This document shows, piece by piece, positions 20,763-31,247 of a stretch of DNA of 46,577 bases. The notes under the pieces were generated by a model. That model was not told where the DNA came from. It searched no databases and was given only the letters and a program-made list of their open reading frames with translations. Within the stretch, counting starts at the first letter, position 1; every line of letters begins with the position of its first letter. The stretch comes from Gammaproteobacteria bacterium (GTDB lineage: Bacteria > Pseudomonadota > Gammaproteobacteria > Pseudomonadales > Pseudohongiellaceae): the NCBI GenBank assembly GCA_026709135.1, contig JAPOTO010000062.1, positions 1-46,577 of the forward strand. Reading direction: 5' to 3'. The translations under genes were made by a program, and so were the position numbers.

Positions 20763-22007
20763 ATGCTTGATCAAGCCGGGCAGCAAACCTCATTCGACGA
20801 GTTTGCCTTGCGGGAGCCGCTGCGCGACGCGATTCGCGCGCTCGGCTTCACCCATTGCACCCCCATCCAGGCGCAAAGCCTGCGGCACACCCTTCAGGGC
20901 CACGACGTCACCGGCAAGGCCCAGACCGGCACCGGCAAGACCGCCGCCTTTCTCATCACCATCATCAACGACCTGCTCGGCAATCCGCCCGAGGGCGAGC
21001 GCTTCCTCGCCGAACCCCGGGCATTGGTCATCGCCCCCACCCGGGAACTCGCCGGCCAGATCGCCGCCGACGCCGAGGCGCTCACCCGATTTTGCGATCT
21101 GCGCGTGGTCACCCTCGTCGGTGGGGAGGATTACCAGAAGCAGCACCGGGCGCTCGACGCGGGCCCGGTGGACATCGTCGTTGCCACCCCCGGCCGCCTG
21201 ATCGACTTTCTGCGCAACGACAACCTCTATCTCGGCCTGATCGAATTGCTCGTGCTCGACGAGGCCGATCGCATGCTCGACATGGGCTTCATCCCCCAGG
21301 TCCGCCAGATCGTATCCCGCGCCCCGCACAAGGACTGCCGCCAGACGCTGCTGTACAGCGCCACCTTCCCGCCGGCGATCACCGAGCTGGCCAGCCGCTG
21401 GGCCCTCGACCCGGTCATGGTCGAGGTCGATCCGGAAAACATCGCCGCCGAGGCGGTCGAGCAAATGGTCTATCTCGTCACCACCGCCGACAAATACAAC
21501 CTTTTATACAACCTGCTCAGCGAACCCGGCAAAGACAAGGTGCTCGTGTTCAGCAACCGCCGGGACCAGGTTCGCAAACTCGCCGACAACCTCCAGCGCA
21601 ACGGCGTCAATTGCGGCGCGCTGTCGGGGGAGATTCCCCAGCACAAGCGCAGCCGCACCCTGGCGCGGTTCAAGTCCGGGGAAATCCAGGTGCTCGTGGC
21701 CACCGATGTCGCCGGCCGCGGATTGCATATCGAGGAAGTGACCCACGTCATCAACTATACCCTGCCCGAGGAGCCCGACGACTACGTCCACCGCATCGGC
21801 CGCACCGGCCGGGCCGGCAAGGTCGGCACATCGATCAGTTTCGCCTGCGAGGAGGATTCCTTCCTGCTGCCGCCGATCGAGGAAAAACTCGGCGCCAAGC
21901 TCGATTGCATCCATCCCGACGAACCCCAACTCGCCCCCGCGCCCCCCTTCCAGCACCCCTCGAAACTGAAGGACTCCCCCCGCCGCCCCCGCAACCGCCG
22001 CCGCTGA
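20763..22007 (+). CDS. rhlB: DEAD-box RNA helicase, RhlB-like
   Basis: A 414-residue DEAD-box helicase. Motifs in order: F and Q motif (FALREPL, CTPIQ), Walker A AQTGTGKT, PTRELA, GG, TPGRLID, DEAD in VLDEADRMLDMGF, SAT, the C-terminal core ATDVAGRGLHI, and HRIGRTGRAG. The core GLHI rather than GLDI, the FACEED segment after motif VI, and the short basic tail RRPRNRRR resemble RhlB, the degradosome helicase of gammaproteobacteria, more than RhlE or SrmB. Start at ATG 20763. It follows moeB closely. The repeat element at 22037 lies just after its stop. Confidence 0.85.
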   Translation: MLDQAGQQTSFDEFALREPLRDAIRALGFTHCTPIQAQSLRHTLQGHDVTGKAQTGTGKTAAFLITIINDLLGNPPEGERFLAEPRALVIAPTRELAGQIAADAEALTRFCDLRVVTLVGGEDYQKQHRALDAGPVDIVVATPGRLIDFLRNDNLYLGLIELLVLDEADRMLDMGFIPQVRQIVSRAPHKDCRQTLLYSATFPPAITELASRWALDPVMVEVDPENIAAEAVEQMVYLVTTADKYNLLYNLLSEPGKDKVLVFSNRRDQVRKLADNLQRNGVNCGALSGEIPQHKRSRTLARFKSGEIQVLVATDVAGRGLHIEEVTHVINYTLPEEPDDYVHRIGRTGRAGKVGTSISFACEEDSFLLPPIEEKLGAKLDCIHPDEPQLAPAPPFQHPSKLKDSPRRPRNRRR

Positions 22008-22036
22008 ACGATTGAGCAAGCGAGCTTAACTGATGG

Positions 22037-22650
<614 letters not shown>

Positions 22651-22682
22651 GCGGGCCGGACGCACAAGCTGAACACAAACGA

Positions 22683-22713
22683 GGCAACGGGCGCAGCCCC
22701 GTTGCCGTTTTTT
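22683..22713 (+). terminator. intrinsic-terminator-like hairpin inside the S10 operon
   Basis: GGCAACGGG (22683-22691) pairs perfectly with CCCGTTGCC (22698-22706) around a 6-nt loop, followed by G and seven T residues. This is a textbook intrinsic terminator, but it lies between rpsJ and rplC, where transcription must continue. It could be a partial terminator or attenuator that gives more rpsJ than downstream message. Confidence 0.75.
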
Positions 22714-22727
22714 TAGGATTTTCGCCA

Positions 22728-23378
22728 ATGACCCTGGGACTTGTCGGTCGCAAAAGCGGTATGACCCGCGTCTTCACCGAGGACGGTGTCTCCGTGCCCG
22801 TGACCGTGGTTGAAGCGCGGCCGAACCGGGTGACCCAGGTCAAGACCCCGGAAACCGACGGCTACAGCGCGGTCCAGGTGACCATGGGTTCGCGCAAGGC
22901 TTCCCGCATCAACCAGTGCGAGGCGGGAATCTTCCGCAAGGCCGGCACCGAGGCGGGCGAGGGCTTGTGGGAGTTCCGCACCGAAGGCGTGGACCTTGGC
23001 GAAATCGGCGCCGGCAGCGAAATCCGCGTCGACCTGTTCGAGACTGGCCAGAAAGTCGATGTCACCGGCATCTCCAAGGGCAAGGGTTTCCAAGGCACGG
23101 TCAAGCGCCACAACTTCAGCATGCAGGACGCCACCCACGGCAATTCGGTCTCGCACCGGGCCCCCGGCTCCATCGGCCAGTGCCAAACGCCGGGCAAAGT
23201 GTTCAAGGGCAAGAAGATGGCCGGGCAAATGGGCAATGTCCGCAAGACCGTGCAAAGCCTCGAAGTCGTCCGGGTCGATGCCGAGAACGACCTGCTCCTC
23301 ATAAAGGGCGCGCTGCCCGGCGCCACCGGTTCCCGGGTCATTATCCGGCCCGCGGTCAAGACGAAGCGGAAGAATTGA
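22728..23378 (+). CDS. rplC: 50S ribosomal protein L3
   Basis: L3 (216 residues). The N-terminus [14 protein letters not shown] and the loop [10 protein letters not shown] are typical. The central extension [20 protein letters not shown] contains the glutamine that PrmB methylates in other bacteria. AGGA lies 9 nt before the ATG. It is separated from rpsJ by 77 nt that hold the terminator-like hairpin; rplD follows after 2 nt. Confidence 0.98.
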   Translation: MTLGLVGRKSGMTRVFTEDGVSVPVTVVEARPNRVTQVKTPETDGYSAVQVTMGSRKASRINQCEAGIFRKAGTEAGEGLWEFRTEGVDLGEIGAGSEIRVDLFETGQKVDVTGISKGKGFQGTVKRHNFSMQDATHGNSVSHRAPGSIGQCQTPGKVFKGKKMAGQMGNVRKTVQSLEVVRVDAENDLLLIKGALPGATGSRVIIRPAVKTKRKN

Positions 23379-23380
23379 TC

Positions 23381-23998
23381 ATGGAACTGGCCTTGACGGT
23401 TCCGGGCAAGCAAACCCGGAAAAAGATCACCCTTCCCGACGAGGCCTTTGCCCGGGAATTCAACGAACCGCTGGTGCATCAGACCGTTGTCACCTATCTC
23501 GCCGGCGCCCGCCAGGGCGGGGCGAAGCAAAAGAACCGTTCCGAGGTCCGCGGCGGCGGCCGCAAACCTTGGCGGCAGAAGGGCACCGGCCGGGCCCGGG
23601 CCGGCACGATCCGCTCGCCAATCTGGCGCGGCGGCGGCTTGGCCTTCGCCGCCCGGCCGAGGGACTACAGCAAGAAGCTCAACCGCAAGATGTACCGCAG
23701 CGCCATGCGCTGCATCGTTTCCGAACTCATCCGCCAGCAGCGCCTCATCCTGGTCGAAGATTTCACCATCGAATCCCACAAGACCCGGGATCTGCTCGCC
23801 AAACTGAAAGAGTTTGAACTCGACAACGTGCTCATCATCACCGAGCAGGTTGAGCGCAACCTCTATCTCGCCGCGCGCAACCTGCACCAGGTCAATGTGC
23901 TCGACGCCCAAGCCATCGATCCGGTCAGCCTCATCGGCTTCGACAAGGTGCTCTGCACCGTCGCCGCGATGAAGCGGATGGAAGGGATGCTGTCATGA
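23381..23998 (+). CDS. rplD: 50S ribosomal protein L4
   Basis: L4 (205 residues), an early assembly protein lining the exit tunnel and, in E. coli, the autogenous repressor of this operon. The extended loop [22 protein letters not shown] and the C-terminal globular part are intact. Start ATG 23381, 2 nt after rplC; its stop overlaps the rplW start (ATGA). Confidence 0.98.
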   Translation: MELALTVPGKQTRKKITLPDEAFAREFNEPLVHQTVVTYLAGARQGGAKQKNRSEVRGGGRKPWRQKGTGRARAGTIRSPIWRGGGLAFAARPRDYSKKLNRKMYRSAMRCIVSELIRQQRLILVEDFTIESHKTRDLLAKLKEFELDNVLIITEQVERNLYLAARNLHQVNVLDAQAIDPVSLIGFDKVLCTVAAMKRMEGMLS

Positions 23999-24300
23999 AC
24001 CGGGAGCGCATGTATCAGGTATTGCTGGCGCCACATGTGTCCGAGAAGACCGCCATAGCCGGCGACCTCAACAATCAATACGCCTTCAAGGTGGCCCGGG
24101 ACGCCACCAAGGCGGAAATCAAGACCGCGGTGGAAACCCTTTTCGACGTGGTGGTCACCGATTTGCAGGTGCTCAATGTCAAGGGCAAGGTCAAGGGCGC
24201 CGCCCGGGGCCGCCCGCGCAAGCGCCCGGATTGGCGCAAGGCCTACGTGCGGCTGCAAGCCGGCGACGAAATCGATCTCACGGACGCGGTCCAGGGGTGA
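23995..24300 (+). CDS. rplW: 50S ribosomal protein L23
   Basis: L23 (101 residues), at the tunnel exit where trigger factor and SRP dock. The family stretch [10 protein letters not shown] and the extended loop [20 protein letters not shown] are present. It overlaps rplD by 4 nt, indicating translational coupling. Confidence 0.97.
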   Translation: MNRERMYQVLLAPHVSEKTAIAGDLNNQYAFKVARDATKAEIKTAVETLFDVVVTDLQVLNVKGKVKGAARGRPRKRPDWRKAYVRLQAGDEIDLTDAVQG

Positions 24301-24304
24301 CACC

Positions 24305-25135
24305 ATGCCGGTAGTGAAATGCAAACCCACCTCGCCCGGACGCCGCTTCGTCGTCAAGGTGCGCCATCCCGACTTGCACAAGGGCGAGCCCTACGCGCCG
24401 CTCACCGCGCCGAAGCCGAAAACCGGCGGCCGCAACAACCAGGGGCGCATCACCCGCCGCCACGCCGGCGGCGGCCACAAGCAGAAGTACCGGATCATCG
24501 ATTTCCGCCGCAACAAGGACGATATCGAAGCCACCGTGGAGCGGCTCGAATACGACCCCAACCGCTCGGCCAATATCGCCCTGCTGCTGTACACCGACGG
24601 CGAGCGCCGCTACATCGTCGCCCCCGCCAGGATCAAGGCCGGCGACAAGCTCATCTCCGGCGAGGATTCGCCAATCCGGGCGGGCAATTGCCTGCCGCTG
24701 CGCAATGTGCCGCTTGGCAGCACCCTGCACTGTGTCGAGCTCAAGCCGGGCAAGGGCGCCCAGCTCGCCCGCAGCGCCGGGACTTCGGTGCAGTTGGTCG
24801 CCCGGGAAGGCAAGTACGCCACCTTGCGGCTGCGTTCGGGGGAGATGCGCAAGGTGCTCGCGGATTGCCGCGCGACGCTTGGCGAAGTCTCCAATTCCGA
24901 GCATTCGCTGCGCTCCCTCGGCAAGGCCGGCGCCAACCGCTGGCGCGGCATCCGGCCCCGGGTGCGCGGCGTGGCGATGAACCCGGTGGACCATCCCCAC
25001 GGCGGCGGCGAAGGCAAATCCTCCGGCGGGCGGCATCCGGTTTCACCCACCGGCGTGCCAACCAAGGGTTACAAAACCCGATCCAACAAGCGCACCGACA
25101 AGCTGATCGTGCGGCGCCGGAAATCGACCCGCTAG
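24305..25135 (+). CDS. rplB: 50S ribosomal protein L2
   Basis: L2 (276 residues), needed for subunit joining and the peptidyl-transferase region. The conserved C-terminal motif [10 protein letters not shown] with its functionally important histidine is intact, as is [20 protein letters not shown] near the N-terminus. ATG 24305 follows rplW by 4 nt. Confidence 0.98.
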   Translation: MPVVKCKPTSPGRRFVVKVRHPDLHKGEPYAPLTAPKPKTGGRNNQGRITRRHAGGGHKQKYRIIDFRRNKDDIEATVERLEYDPNRSANIALLLYTDGERRYIVAPARIKAGDKLISGEDSPIRAGNCLPLRNVPLGSTLHCVELKPGKGAQLARSAGTSVQLVAREGKYATLRLRSGEMRKVLADCRATLGEVSNSEHSLRSLGKAGANRWRGIRPRVRGVAMNPVDHPHGGGEGKSSGGRHPVSPTGVPTKGYKTRSNKRTDKLIVRRRKSTR

Positions 25136-25170
25136 GGCCGGGCCGGTTGAACAATAGAGGAAGCAAAGCC

Positions 25171-25449
25171 GTGCCACGTTCATTGAAAAAAGGCCCGTTC
25201 ATCGATCTGCACCTGATGAAGAAGGTGCAAAAGGCGGCGGAGAACAACGACAAGCGCCCGATCAAGACCTGGTCGCGGCGCTCGATGATTTCACCGGACA
25301 TGCTTGGCCTGACGATCGCCGTTCACAACGGCCGCCAGCACATTCCGGTATTCATCAGCGAGGACATGGTGGGCCACAAGCTCGGCGAATTCGCCCTGAC
25401 CCGGACCTACCGCAGCCATGTCGCCGATAAAAAGGCGAAGCGGCGGTAG
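25171..25449 (+). CDS. rpsS: 30S ribosomal protein S19
   Basis: S19 (92 residues, normal length), small-subunit head. Starts with GTG at 25171 ([14 protein letters not shown]), with GAGGA about 9 nt upstream. The basic core [20 protein letters not shown] and the C-terminal [15 protein letters not shown] tail are typical. It lies 35 nt after rplB. Confidence 0.97.
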   Translation: MPRSLKKGPFIDLHLMKKVQKAAENNDKRPIKTWSRRSMISPDMLGLTIAVHNGRQHIPVFISEDMVGHKLGEFALTRTYRSHVADKKAKRR

Positions 25450-25481
25450 ACGGCGGGGGATGCGGCGGTGGAGATGTGGTC

Positions 25482-25814
25482 ATGGAGGTAGCGGCAAGAT
25501 TGCGCGGCGCGCGGATATCCGCCCAGAAGGCGCGCCTTGTGGCGGACCAGATCCGCGGCAAACAGGTGGAGGACGCCTTGCAGTTGCTGACTTTCAGCAC
25601 CCGCAAGGCCGCGGCGATCATCCACAAGCTGCTCAATTCGGCGATCGCCAACGCCGAGCACAACGAAAGCGCCGATGTCGATGAACTGAAGGTGGCGACG
25701 ATTTATGTGGACGAGGCGCGGACGATGAAGCGCATCAGGCCCCGGGCGAAAGGCCGGGCCGACCGGATTTTCAAGCGCTCCTGCCACATCACGATCACGG
25801 TTGCCGACGACTAG
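25482..25814 (+). CDS. rplV: 50S ribosomal protein L22
   Basis: L22 (110 residues), whose beta-hairpin lines the exit tunnel and is where macrolide-resistance changes occur. Family stretches [19 protein letters not shown] and [15 protein letters not shown] are intact. I use ATG 25482 because MEVAARLRG aligns with E. coli METIAKHR; a GTG two codons earlier is possible. Confidence 0.97.
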   Translation: MEVAARLRGARISAQKARLVADQIRGKQVEDALQLLTFSTRKAAAIIHKLLNSAIANAEHNESADVDELKVATIYVDEARTMKRIRPRAKGRADRIFKRSCHITITVADD

Positions 25815-25829
25815 GCGGCGGGAACGGAC

Positions 25830-25856
25830 CAGGCCAATCAGGCCAATCAGGACAAT
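25830..25856 (+). repeat. 9-nt tandem triplication containing the rpsC Shine-Dalgarno
   Basis: CAGGCCAAT, CAGGCCAAT and CAGGACAAT are contiguous. The third unit supplies AGGA (25849-25852), ten nucleotides before the rpsC ATG, so the ribosome binding site appears to have arisen in a small tandem duplication. Confidence 0.8.
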
Positions 25857-25862
25857 CCAATA

Positions 25863-26546
25863 ATGGGTCAAAAGGCACATCCAACGGGCATCAGGCTCGG
25901 CATCGTCAAGCGGCACACTTCGCTGTGGTACGCCGAGGGCGAGCAGTACGCCAACAATCTGCTCACCGACCTGAAAGTCCGCGAGCATATCCGCAAGCAG
26001 CTCGCCAACGCCTCGGTTTCCCGGGTGGATATCGAGCGCCCGGCGGAAACCGCCAAGATCACGATCCACACCGCCCGCCCCGGCATCGTCATCGGCAAGA
26101 AGGGCGAGGATGTGGAGAAGCTGCGCGCCGCGCTGGCGACTCTGATGCGGCTCGACCCGCGGGCGGTGCAGGTCAATATCGAGGAAATCCGCAAGCCCGA
26201 TCTCGACGCGCAGCTCGTCGCTGACGGCGTCGCCCAGCAACTCGAGCGCCGGGTGATGTTCCGTCGGGCGATGAAGCGGGCGGTGCAGAACGCCATGCGC
26301 CACGGCGCCGAAGGCATCAAGGTGCAGGTTGGCGGGCGGCTTGGCGGGGCTGAAATCGCCCGCTCGGAATGGTATCGCGAAGGCCGCGTGCCGCTGCACA
26401 CCTTCCGCGCCGACATCGACTACGCCACCGCCGAAGCGAGCACGACCTATGGCGTGATCGGCGTCAAGGTATGGATTTTCCGGGGCGAGGTGTTCGACCT
26501 TGAAGAGGCCATGCTCGGCCCCCGGCCCAGGACGGCCCAAGCTTGA
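25863..26546 (+). CDS. rpsC: 30S ribosomal protein S3
   Basis: S3 (227 residues) at the mRNA entry site. N-terminal [14 protein letters not shown] is diagnostic. The KH domain ([19 protein letters not shown]) and the C-terminal half with [10 protein letters not shown] are complete. It is separated from rplV by 48 nt containing a 9-nt tandem triplication. Confidence 0.98.
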   Translation: MGQKAHPTGIRLGIVKRHTSLWYAEGEQYANNLLTDLKVREHIRKQLANASVSRVDIERPAETAKITIHTARPGIVIGKKGEDVEKLRAALATLMRLDPRAVQVNIEEIRKPDLDAQLVADGVAQQLERRVMFRRAMKRAVQNAMRHGAEGIKVQVGGRLGGAEIARSEWYREGRVPLHTFRADIDYATAEASTTYGVIGVKVWIFRGEVFDLEEAMLGPRPRTAQA

Positions 26547-26564
26547 GCGGCCTGCAACCGCGAA

Positions 26565-26596
26565 CAGATATAGAGCGAAGCAGATACAGAGCAAGA
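26565..26596 (+). repeat. 16-nt tandem duplication in the rplP leader
   Basis: CAGATATAGAGCGAAG (26565-26580) is followed directly by CAGATACAGAGCAAGA (26581-26596), 13-14 of 16 identical, in the 60-nt spacer between rpsC and rplP. Confidence 0.75.
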
Positions 26597-26606
26597 GTCA
26601 GCAGAC

Positions 26607-27020
26607 GTGTTACAGCCCAAGCGCACCAAGTACCGCAAGATGCACAAAGGCCGCAACCGCGGCCTCTCGCAGCGCGGCAGTTCGGTGGATTTCGGCCAAT
26701 TCGGCCTGAAAGCCATCACCCGCGGCCGCCTCACCGCGCGGCAGATCGAAGCCGCCCGGCGGGCGATGACGCGTCGCGTGCGGCGGGGCGGCAAGATCTG
26801 GATCCGGGTTTTCCCGGACAAGCCGATCACCCAGAAGCCCCTCGAAGTGCGCCAGGGCAAGGGCAAGGGCAATGTCGAATACTGGGTGGCCCAGATTCAG
26901 CCCGGCCGCATCATGTTCGAGATCGAGGGCGTCGACGAGGCGCTCGCCCGGGACGCCTTCTCGCTGGCCGCGGCCAAGCTGCCTTTCCGCACGACTTTCG
27001 TCAAACGGACGGTGATGTGA
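26607..27020 (+). CDS. rplP: 50S ribosomal protein L16
   Basis: L16 (137 residues), near the A site. GTG start at 26607 ([16 protein letters not shown] is the diagnostic N-terminus). The arginine hydroxylated in E. coli L16 falls in the segment [20 protein letters not shown]. Stop TGA overlaps the rpmC ATG by one base. Confidence 0.97.
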   Translation: MLQPKRTKYRKMHKGRNRGLSQRGSSVDFGQFGLKAITRGRLTARQIEAARRAMTRRVRRGGKIWIRVFPDKPITQKPLEVRQGKGKGNVEYWVAQIQPGRIMFEIEGVDEALARDAFSLAAAKLPFRTTFVKRTVM

Positions 27021-27253
27021 TGAAGGCGGGCGAGCTGCGGGAGCTGACTCCCGCCGAACTGCAAGGCCGGCTCGAAGAGTTGCGCAAGGAGCAGTTCGGC
27101 TACCGGATGCAGAAGGCGACCGGACAGCTCGGCCAGCCCCATCTCGCGGCGGCGGTGCGCAAGGACATCGCCAGAATCAAGACGGTGCTGGCGGAAAAGG
27201 CCGCCGCGGAAACGGCGCTGGCGCTGGCAAACCAGGTGGAAGAAGGCGAATGA
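27020..27253 (+). CDS. rpmC: 50S ribosomal protein L29
   Basis: L29 (77 residues; usual length about 63-66, so about ten extra C-terminal residues, [12 protein letters not shown]). The coiled-coil helices [23 protein letters not shown] and the ATGQLGQPH turn are typical. It overlaps rplP by 1 nt and rpsQ by 4 nt. Confidence 0.95.
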   Translation: MKAGELRELTPAELQGRLEELRKEQFGYRMQKATGQLGQPHLAAAVRKDIARIKTVLAEKAAAETALALANQVEEGE

Positions 27254-27525
27254 CAGCAATCAATGTGGAGCAGGGCAGGGGGCGCACGGCATCGGGCCGG
27301 GTGGTCAGCAACCGCATGGACAAGTCCATCGTGGTGCTCGTCGAGCGCCGGGTCAAGCATCCGGTCTACGGCAAGATCGTCAAGCGCTCGACCCGCATCG
27401 CCGCCCACGACGCCAACAACGAATGCCTGCCCGGCGACGAGGTGACCATCCGCGAGACGCGGCCGATTTCGCGCACCAAGTCCTGGGCGCTGGTTTCCAT
27501 CGACAAGCGGGCCACGCGGGTGTGA
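27250..27525 (+). CDS. rpsQ: 30S ribosomal protein S17
   Basis: S17 (91 residues), primary 16S rRNA binder and last gene of the S10 set. Motifs [32 protein letters not shown] and [11 protein letters not shown] are intact. It starts in an ATGA overlap with rpmC. Confidence 0.97.
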   Translation: MTAINVEQGRGRTASGRVVSNRMDKSIVVLVERRVKHPVYGKIVKRSTRIAAHDANNECLPGDEVTIRETRPISRTKSWALVSIDKRATRV

Positions 27526-27529
27526 TGCG

Positions 27530-27898
27530 ATGATTCAGGTGCAATCCTATCTCGACGTGGCCGACAACAGCGGCGCCCGCCGGGTCATGTGCATCAAGGT
27601 GCTTGGCGGCTCCCACCGGCGCTACGCCCATATCGGCGACATCATCAAGGTCGCCGTGAAGGAGGCGATTCCCCGGGGCCGGGTCAAGAAGGGCCAGGTG
27701 CTCGACGCCCTCGTGGTGCGCACGCGCAAAGGGGTGCGCCGGGGCGACGGCTCGCTGATCCGCTTCGATGACAACGCCGCGATACTGCTCAACAACCAGC
27801 AGGCGCCCATCGGCACCCGGGTGTTCGGCCCGGTCACCCGGGAATTGCGCGAGGAGCGCTTCATGCGGATCATTTCGCTGGCGCCCGAGGTCTTATAG
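27530..27898 (+). CDS. rplN: 50S ribosomal protein L14
   Basis: L14 (122 residues, exact family length), first gene of the spc set. [17 protein letters not shown] and the C-terminal [21 protein letters not shown] are diagnostic. Only 4 nt separate it from rpsQ, so there is no room for a separate spc promoter. Confidence 0.98.
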   Translation: MIQVQSYLDVADNSGARRVMCIKVLGGSHRRYAHIGDIIKVAVKEAIPRGRVKKGQVLDALVVRTRKGVRRGDGSLIRFDDNAAILLNNQQAPIGTRVFGPVTRELREERFMRIISLAPEVL

Positions 27899-27900
27899 CC

Positions 27901-28215
27901 ATGCGCAAATTGCGAAGAGACGACGAGGTGATCGTGATCGCCGGCCGGGACAAGGGCACCCGGGGAACGATCATGCGCATGGTGGGCGATGACCGGGTCA
28001 TCGTCGGCGGAGTCAACCTCGTCAAGCGGCACACCAAGCCGAATCCGAATCTCGGCCAGCCCGGCGGCATCGTCGAGAAGGAAGTTCCGCTGCACATCTC
28101 CAATGTGGCGATCTTCAACCCCGACACCGGCGCCGCCGACCGCGTCGGCATCCGCATCGGCGAAGACGGCGGCAAGTCCCGCTACTACAAGTCCAGCGGC
28201 GACGCGATCGACTAA
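27901..28215 (+). CDS. rplX: 50S ribosomal protein L24
   Basis: L24 (104 residues), an assembly initiator. The N-terminal KOW motif ([20 protein letters not shown]) and the [18 protein letters not shown] segment are present. It starts 2 nt after rplN. Confidence 0.97.
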   Translation: MRKLRRDDEVIVIAGRDKGTRGTIMRMVGDDRVIVGGVNLVKRHTKPNPNLGQPGGIVEKEVPLHISNVAIFNPDTGAADRVGIRIGEDGGKSRYYKSSGDAID

Positions 28216-28230
28216 AGAAGGCTAACGGAA

Positions 28231-28803
28231 ATGGCTCGGTTCAAATCGTTCTACAAAACGGAAGTCATGCCGGCGTTGACGAAGCAATTCGGCTACGACA
28301 ACCCCATGCGCGTACCGAAAGTGACCAAGGTCGTCCTCAACATGGGTCTTGGCGGCGCCGTCGCGGACAAGAAGATCCTCGAACACGCCAGCGCCGACAT
28401 GCAAGCCATCAGCGGCCAGAAGCCGGTTATCACCAAGGCGCGCAAGAGTGTCGCCGGCTTCAAGATCCGCGAAGGCTGGCCCATCGGCTGCAAGGTCACC
28501 CTGCGCGGCGAGCGCATGTACGAATTTCTCGAGCGGCTGGTGAGCATCGCCATTCCGCGCATTCGGGATTTCCGCGGCCTCAACCCGAAATCCTTCGATG
28601 GCAACGGCAATTTCGCCATGGGCGTGAGTGAGCAGATCATCTTCCCGGAGATCGACTACGACAAGATCGACAAGATCCGCGGGCTCGACATCATCGTCAC
28701 CACCAGCGCCGATACCGATGAGGAAGGGCGCGCCCTGCTCGCCGCCATGCGCTTCCCCTTCCGGGGCATGGCCGCGGCGGCGCAGCCGCCGGGCGCGAAC
28801 TAA
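28231..28803 (+). CDS. rplE: 50S ribosomal protein L5
   Basis: L5 (190 residues; E. coli 179), 5S rRNA binder in the central protuberance. [33 protein letters not shown] and the C-terminal [13 protein letters not shown] are typical. The last about ten residues ([11 protein letters not shown]) are an Ala/Pro tail not usual in the family. 53 nt precede rpsN. Confidence 0.97.
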   Translation: MARFKSFYKTEVMPALTKQFGYDNPMRVPKVTKVVLNMGLGGAVADKKILEHASADMQAISGQKPVITKARKSVAGFKIREGWPIGCKVTLRGERMYEFLERLVSIAIPRIRDFRGLNPKSFDGNGNFAMGVSEQIIFPEIDYDKIDKIRGLDIIVTTSADTDEEGRALLAAMRFPFRGMAAAAQPPGAN

Positions 28804-28856
28804 AACGAATCAGGCGGGCCCCGAAACGAACCGGGGCAGCCGCGGGAGAAACCGGC

Positions 28857-29162
28857 ATGGCCAAAGTTTCAATGATCGCCAGGGAAGACAAGCGCATGAA
28901 GACCGTGCGCCGCTACGCCGCCCGCCGGGCCGCGCTCAAGGCGGTGCTCACCGATGCGAACGCGGGCAGCGAGGAAAAATGGGAAGCGCAGATGAAATTG
29001 CAGAAGATGCCGCGCAACGCGAGCCCGGTGCGCCTCGTGCGCCGCTGCCGCCTCACCGGCCGGCCCCGGGGCGTGTTCCGCAAGTTCGGCCTGTGCCGCA
29101 ACAAGCTGCGCGAGGCGGCGATGCGCGGCGATGTGCCGGGCCTGGTGAAGGCAAGCTGGTGA
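28857..29162 (+). CDS. rpsN: 30S ribosomal protein S14
   Basis: S14 of the long, zinc-independent type (101 residues). [33 protein letters not shown] and the [17 protein letters not shown] segment are diagnostic; the CxxC pairs of the zinc form are absent as expected. Confidence 0.97.
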   Translation: MAKVSMIAREDKRMKTVRRYAARRAALKAVLTDANAGSEEKWEAQMKLQKMPRNASPVRLVRRCRLTGRPRGVFRKFGLCRNKLREAAMRGDVPGLVKASW

Positions 29163-29184
29163 GCGGCGCGGAAGGAATACAGCC

Positions 29185-29580
29185 ATGACCATGACCGACC
29201 CGATCGCCGATTACCTCACCCGCATCCGCAACGCGCAGATGGCGAAGCTGGAAACCGTGCGCTGCCCCGCGTCCAAGATCAAGCTGGCGATTTCCGGCCT
29301 GCTGCTTGAGGAAGGCTATATCGCTGCTTACCAAGTGCATGAAAACGCCGGCAAGCCGGAGATCGAAGTGGCGCTGAAGTATGTCAACGGCACCCCCGCC
29401 ATCGAGGAAATCAAGCGCGTCAGCCGTCCCGGCCTGCGCGCCTATCGCGGCAGGGATGAAATCCCGAGCAACCGCGCCGGCCTCGGCACCGTCATCCTGT
29501 CCACCAATCTTGGCCTGATGACCGACAAAAAGGCCCGCGCCCAGGGCATTGGCGGCGAAGTGATCTGCACTGTGTTCTAG
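29185..29580 (+). CDS. rpsH: 30S ribosomal protein S8
   Basis: S8 (131 residues), 16S central-domain binder and, in E. coli, autogenous repressor of the spc operon. [26 protein letters not shown] and the C-terminal [21 protein letters not shown] are typical. The first ATG (29185) fits E. coli; ATG 29191 is possible. Confidence 0.97.
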   Translation: MTMTDPIADYLTRIRNAQMAKLETVRCPASKIKLAISGLLLEEGYIAAYQVHENAGKPEIEVALKYVNGTPAIEEIKRVSRPGLRAYRGRDEIPSNRAGLGTVILSTNLGLMTDKKARAQGIGGEVICTVF

Positions 29581-29597
29581 GTCAGCGGAGCGTAAAC

Positions 29598-30131
29598 ATG
29601 TCGAGAATGGCCAACAGTCCCGTGCAGCTTCCCAAAGGCGTGGAAGCGGCCCTGCGCGCCGGCGAAGTTTCGGTTAAGGGCGTCAAGGGCGATTTGCGGC
29701 TCGCGCTGCCGGCCGAGGTGGAAGTCGCCGAGGGCGGGGATGGCTTGCGGGTTTCGCCCCGCAGCGATTCGCGCCGGGCCAACGCCATGGTGGGCACGGT
29801 GCATTCGCTGCTGCGCAACATGGTCACCGGAGTATCCGAGGGTTTTGAGAAAAAGCTCGAATTGCGCGGCGTCGGCTACCGCGCCCGGGCGCAAGGCGCG
29901 AAGCTGAATCTGACGGTGGGCTATTCGCACCCCATCGATTACGCCGTCCCCGACGGCATCAGCGTGCAGACGCCGTCCCAGACCGAGATCGTCGTCAGTG
30001 GCGCGGACAAGCAGAAGGTCGGCCAGGTGGCCGCCGAAATCCGCATGTTCCGCCCCCCGGAGCCCTACAAGGGCAAGGGCATCCGCTATGTCGGCGAGCG
30101 CGTGTTCTCGAAAGAGGCGAAGAAGAAGTAA
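29598..30131 (+). CDS. rplF: 50S ribosomal protein L6
   Basis: L6 (177 residues, as in E. coli), near the factor-binding site. [11 protein letters not shown], the duplicated L6 fold, and the C-terminal [16 protein letters not shown] motif are intact. Confidence 0.97.
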   Translation: MSRMANSPVQLPKGVEAALRAGEVSVKGVKGDLRLALPAEVEVAEGGDGLRVSPRSDSRRANAMVGTVHSLLRNMVTGVSEGFEKKLELRGVGYRARAQGAKLNLTVGYSHPIDYAVPDGISVQTPSQTEIVVSGADKQKVGQVAAEIRMFRPPEPYKGKGIRYVGERVFSKEAKKK

Positions 30132-30144
30132 CCGGAGCGCGATT

Positions 30145-30495
30145 GTGAGTGTGAAGAAAACAGCCCGTCTGCGGCGGGCGCGCAAAACCAGGGCGCGGAT
30201 CCGGGAGCAGGGCGTGAATCGTCTCTGTGTGTTCCGCTCGCCCCGGCACATGTACGCCCAGATCATCGCCCCTGGAGGCGCCGCGGTAATCGCCTGCGCC
30301 TCCACCGTCGAAAAGGACCAGCGCGCCGGCGCCACCGGCAATGTCGAAGCCGCCGGCAAGGTGGGCCAGTTGATCGCCGAGCGGTCGCTCGCGGCGGGAA
30401 TCGACACCGTGGCTTTCGACCGCTCGGGCTACGCCTATCATGGCCGGGTAAAAGCCCTCGCCGATGCCGCCCGGGAAGCCGGCCTGAAATTCTAG
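30145..30495 (+). CDS. rplR: 50S ribosomal protein L18
   Basis: L18 (116 residues), 5S rRNA binder. GTG start at 30145 with GGAG 8 nt upstream; the next GTG at 30151 is also possible. [17 protein letters not shown] and [24 protein letters not shown] are diagnostic. Confidence 0.96.
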   Translation: MSVKKTARLRRARKTRARIREQGVNRLCVFRSPRHMYAQIIAPGGAAVIACASTVEKDQRAGATGNVEAAGKVGQLIAERSLAAGIDTVAFDRSGYAYHGRVKALADAAREAGLKF

Positions 30496-30504
30496 GTATT
30501 GAAC

Positions 30505-31014
30505 ATGGCATTCAGAGAAGAAACGGAACGGAACGAAGAGGGTTTGCAGGAGAAGCTGATCCAGGTCAACCGCGTCGCCAAGGTGGTCAAGGGCGGCCGG
30601 ATCTTCGGCTTCACCGCGCTGACCGCGGTTGGCGACGGCAACGGCCGGGTCGGCTTCGGCCGCGGCAAGGCCCGGGAAGTGCCGCTCGCCATCCAGAAGG
30701 CGATGGAGTCGGCGCGGCGCAACATGATCACGGTCAACCTCGATGGCAACACCCTGCAATACCCGATCAAGGCCCGCCACGGCGCCTCGAAGGTGTACAT
30801 GCAGCCCGCCTCGGAAGGCACCGGGGTCATCGCCGGCGGTGCTATGCGCGCGATTCTCGAACTCGCCGGGGTGCAGAACGTGCTCGCCAAATGTTATGGC
30901 TCGACCAATCCGGTGAACGTGGTGCGGGCGACCTTCAACGGCCTCAAGGCAATGCGCTCGCCGGAAGAGGTCGCCCTGCGGCGCGGCAAGTCGCCCGAAG
31001 AACTGCTGAGTTGA
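30505..31014 (+). CDS. rpsE: 30S ribosomal protein S5
   Basis: S5 (169 residues from ATG 30505), involved in decoding fidelity and mRNA unwinding. The double-stranded RNA-binding part [14 protein letters not shown] and [18 protein letters not shown], and the C-terminal [17 protein letters not shown], are complete. A TTG two codons upstream (30499) is in frame but less likely to be the start. Confidence 0.97.
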   Translation: MAFREETERNEEGLQEKLIQVNRVAKVVKGGRIFGFTALTAVGDGNGRVGFGRGKAREVPLAIQKAMESARRNMITVNLDGNTLQYPIKARHGASKVYMQPASEGTGVIAGGAMRAILELAGVQNVLAKCYGSTNPVNVVRATFNGLKAMRSPEEVALRRGKSPEELLS

Positions 31015-31018
31015 GATA

Positions 31019-31234
31019 ATGGCGGAAAACCAGGCAAAAGCGACAGTCAAAGTGACGCTGGTGCGCAGCCCAATCGGTGCCCAGCCGAAGCACCGGCTGT
31101 GCGTCAAGGGTCTCGGGCTGCGCCGCATGCACCATACCGTCGAGCTCGAAGACACGCCGGCGGTGCGCGGCATGATCAACAAGATCAGCCACCTGCTCGC
31201 CGTTGAACCAGCGCAACCCGCCAAGACAGCCTAG
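31019..31234 (+). CDS. rpmD: 50S ribosomal protein L30
   Basis: L30 (71 residues; E. coli 59, so short extensions at both ends). The core [29 protein letters not shown] is reported here as positions 10-38; the segment [12 protein letters not shown] is typical. It is 4 nt after rpsE, in the usual spc order. Confidence 0.95.
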   Translation: MAENQAKATVKVTLVRSPIGAQPKHRLCVKGLGLRRMHHTVELEDTPAVRGMINKISHLLAVEPAQPAKTA

Positions 31235-31247
31235 TGGGAGTTTGCAG

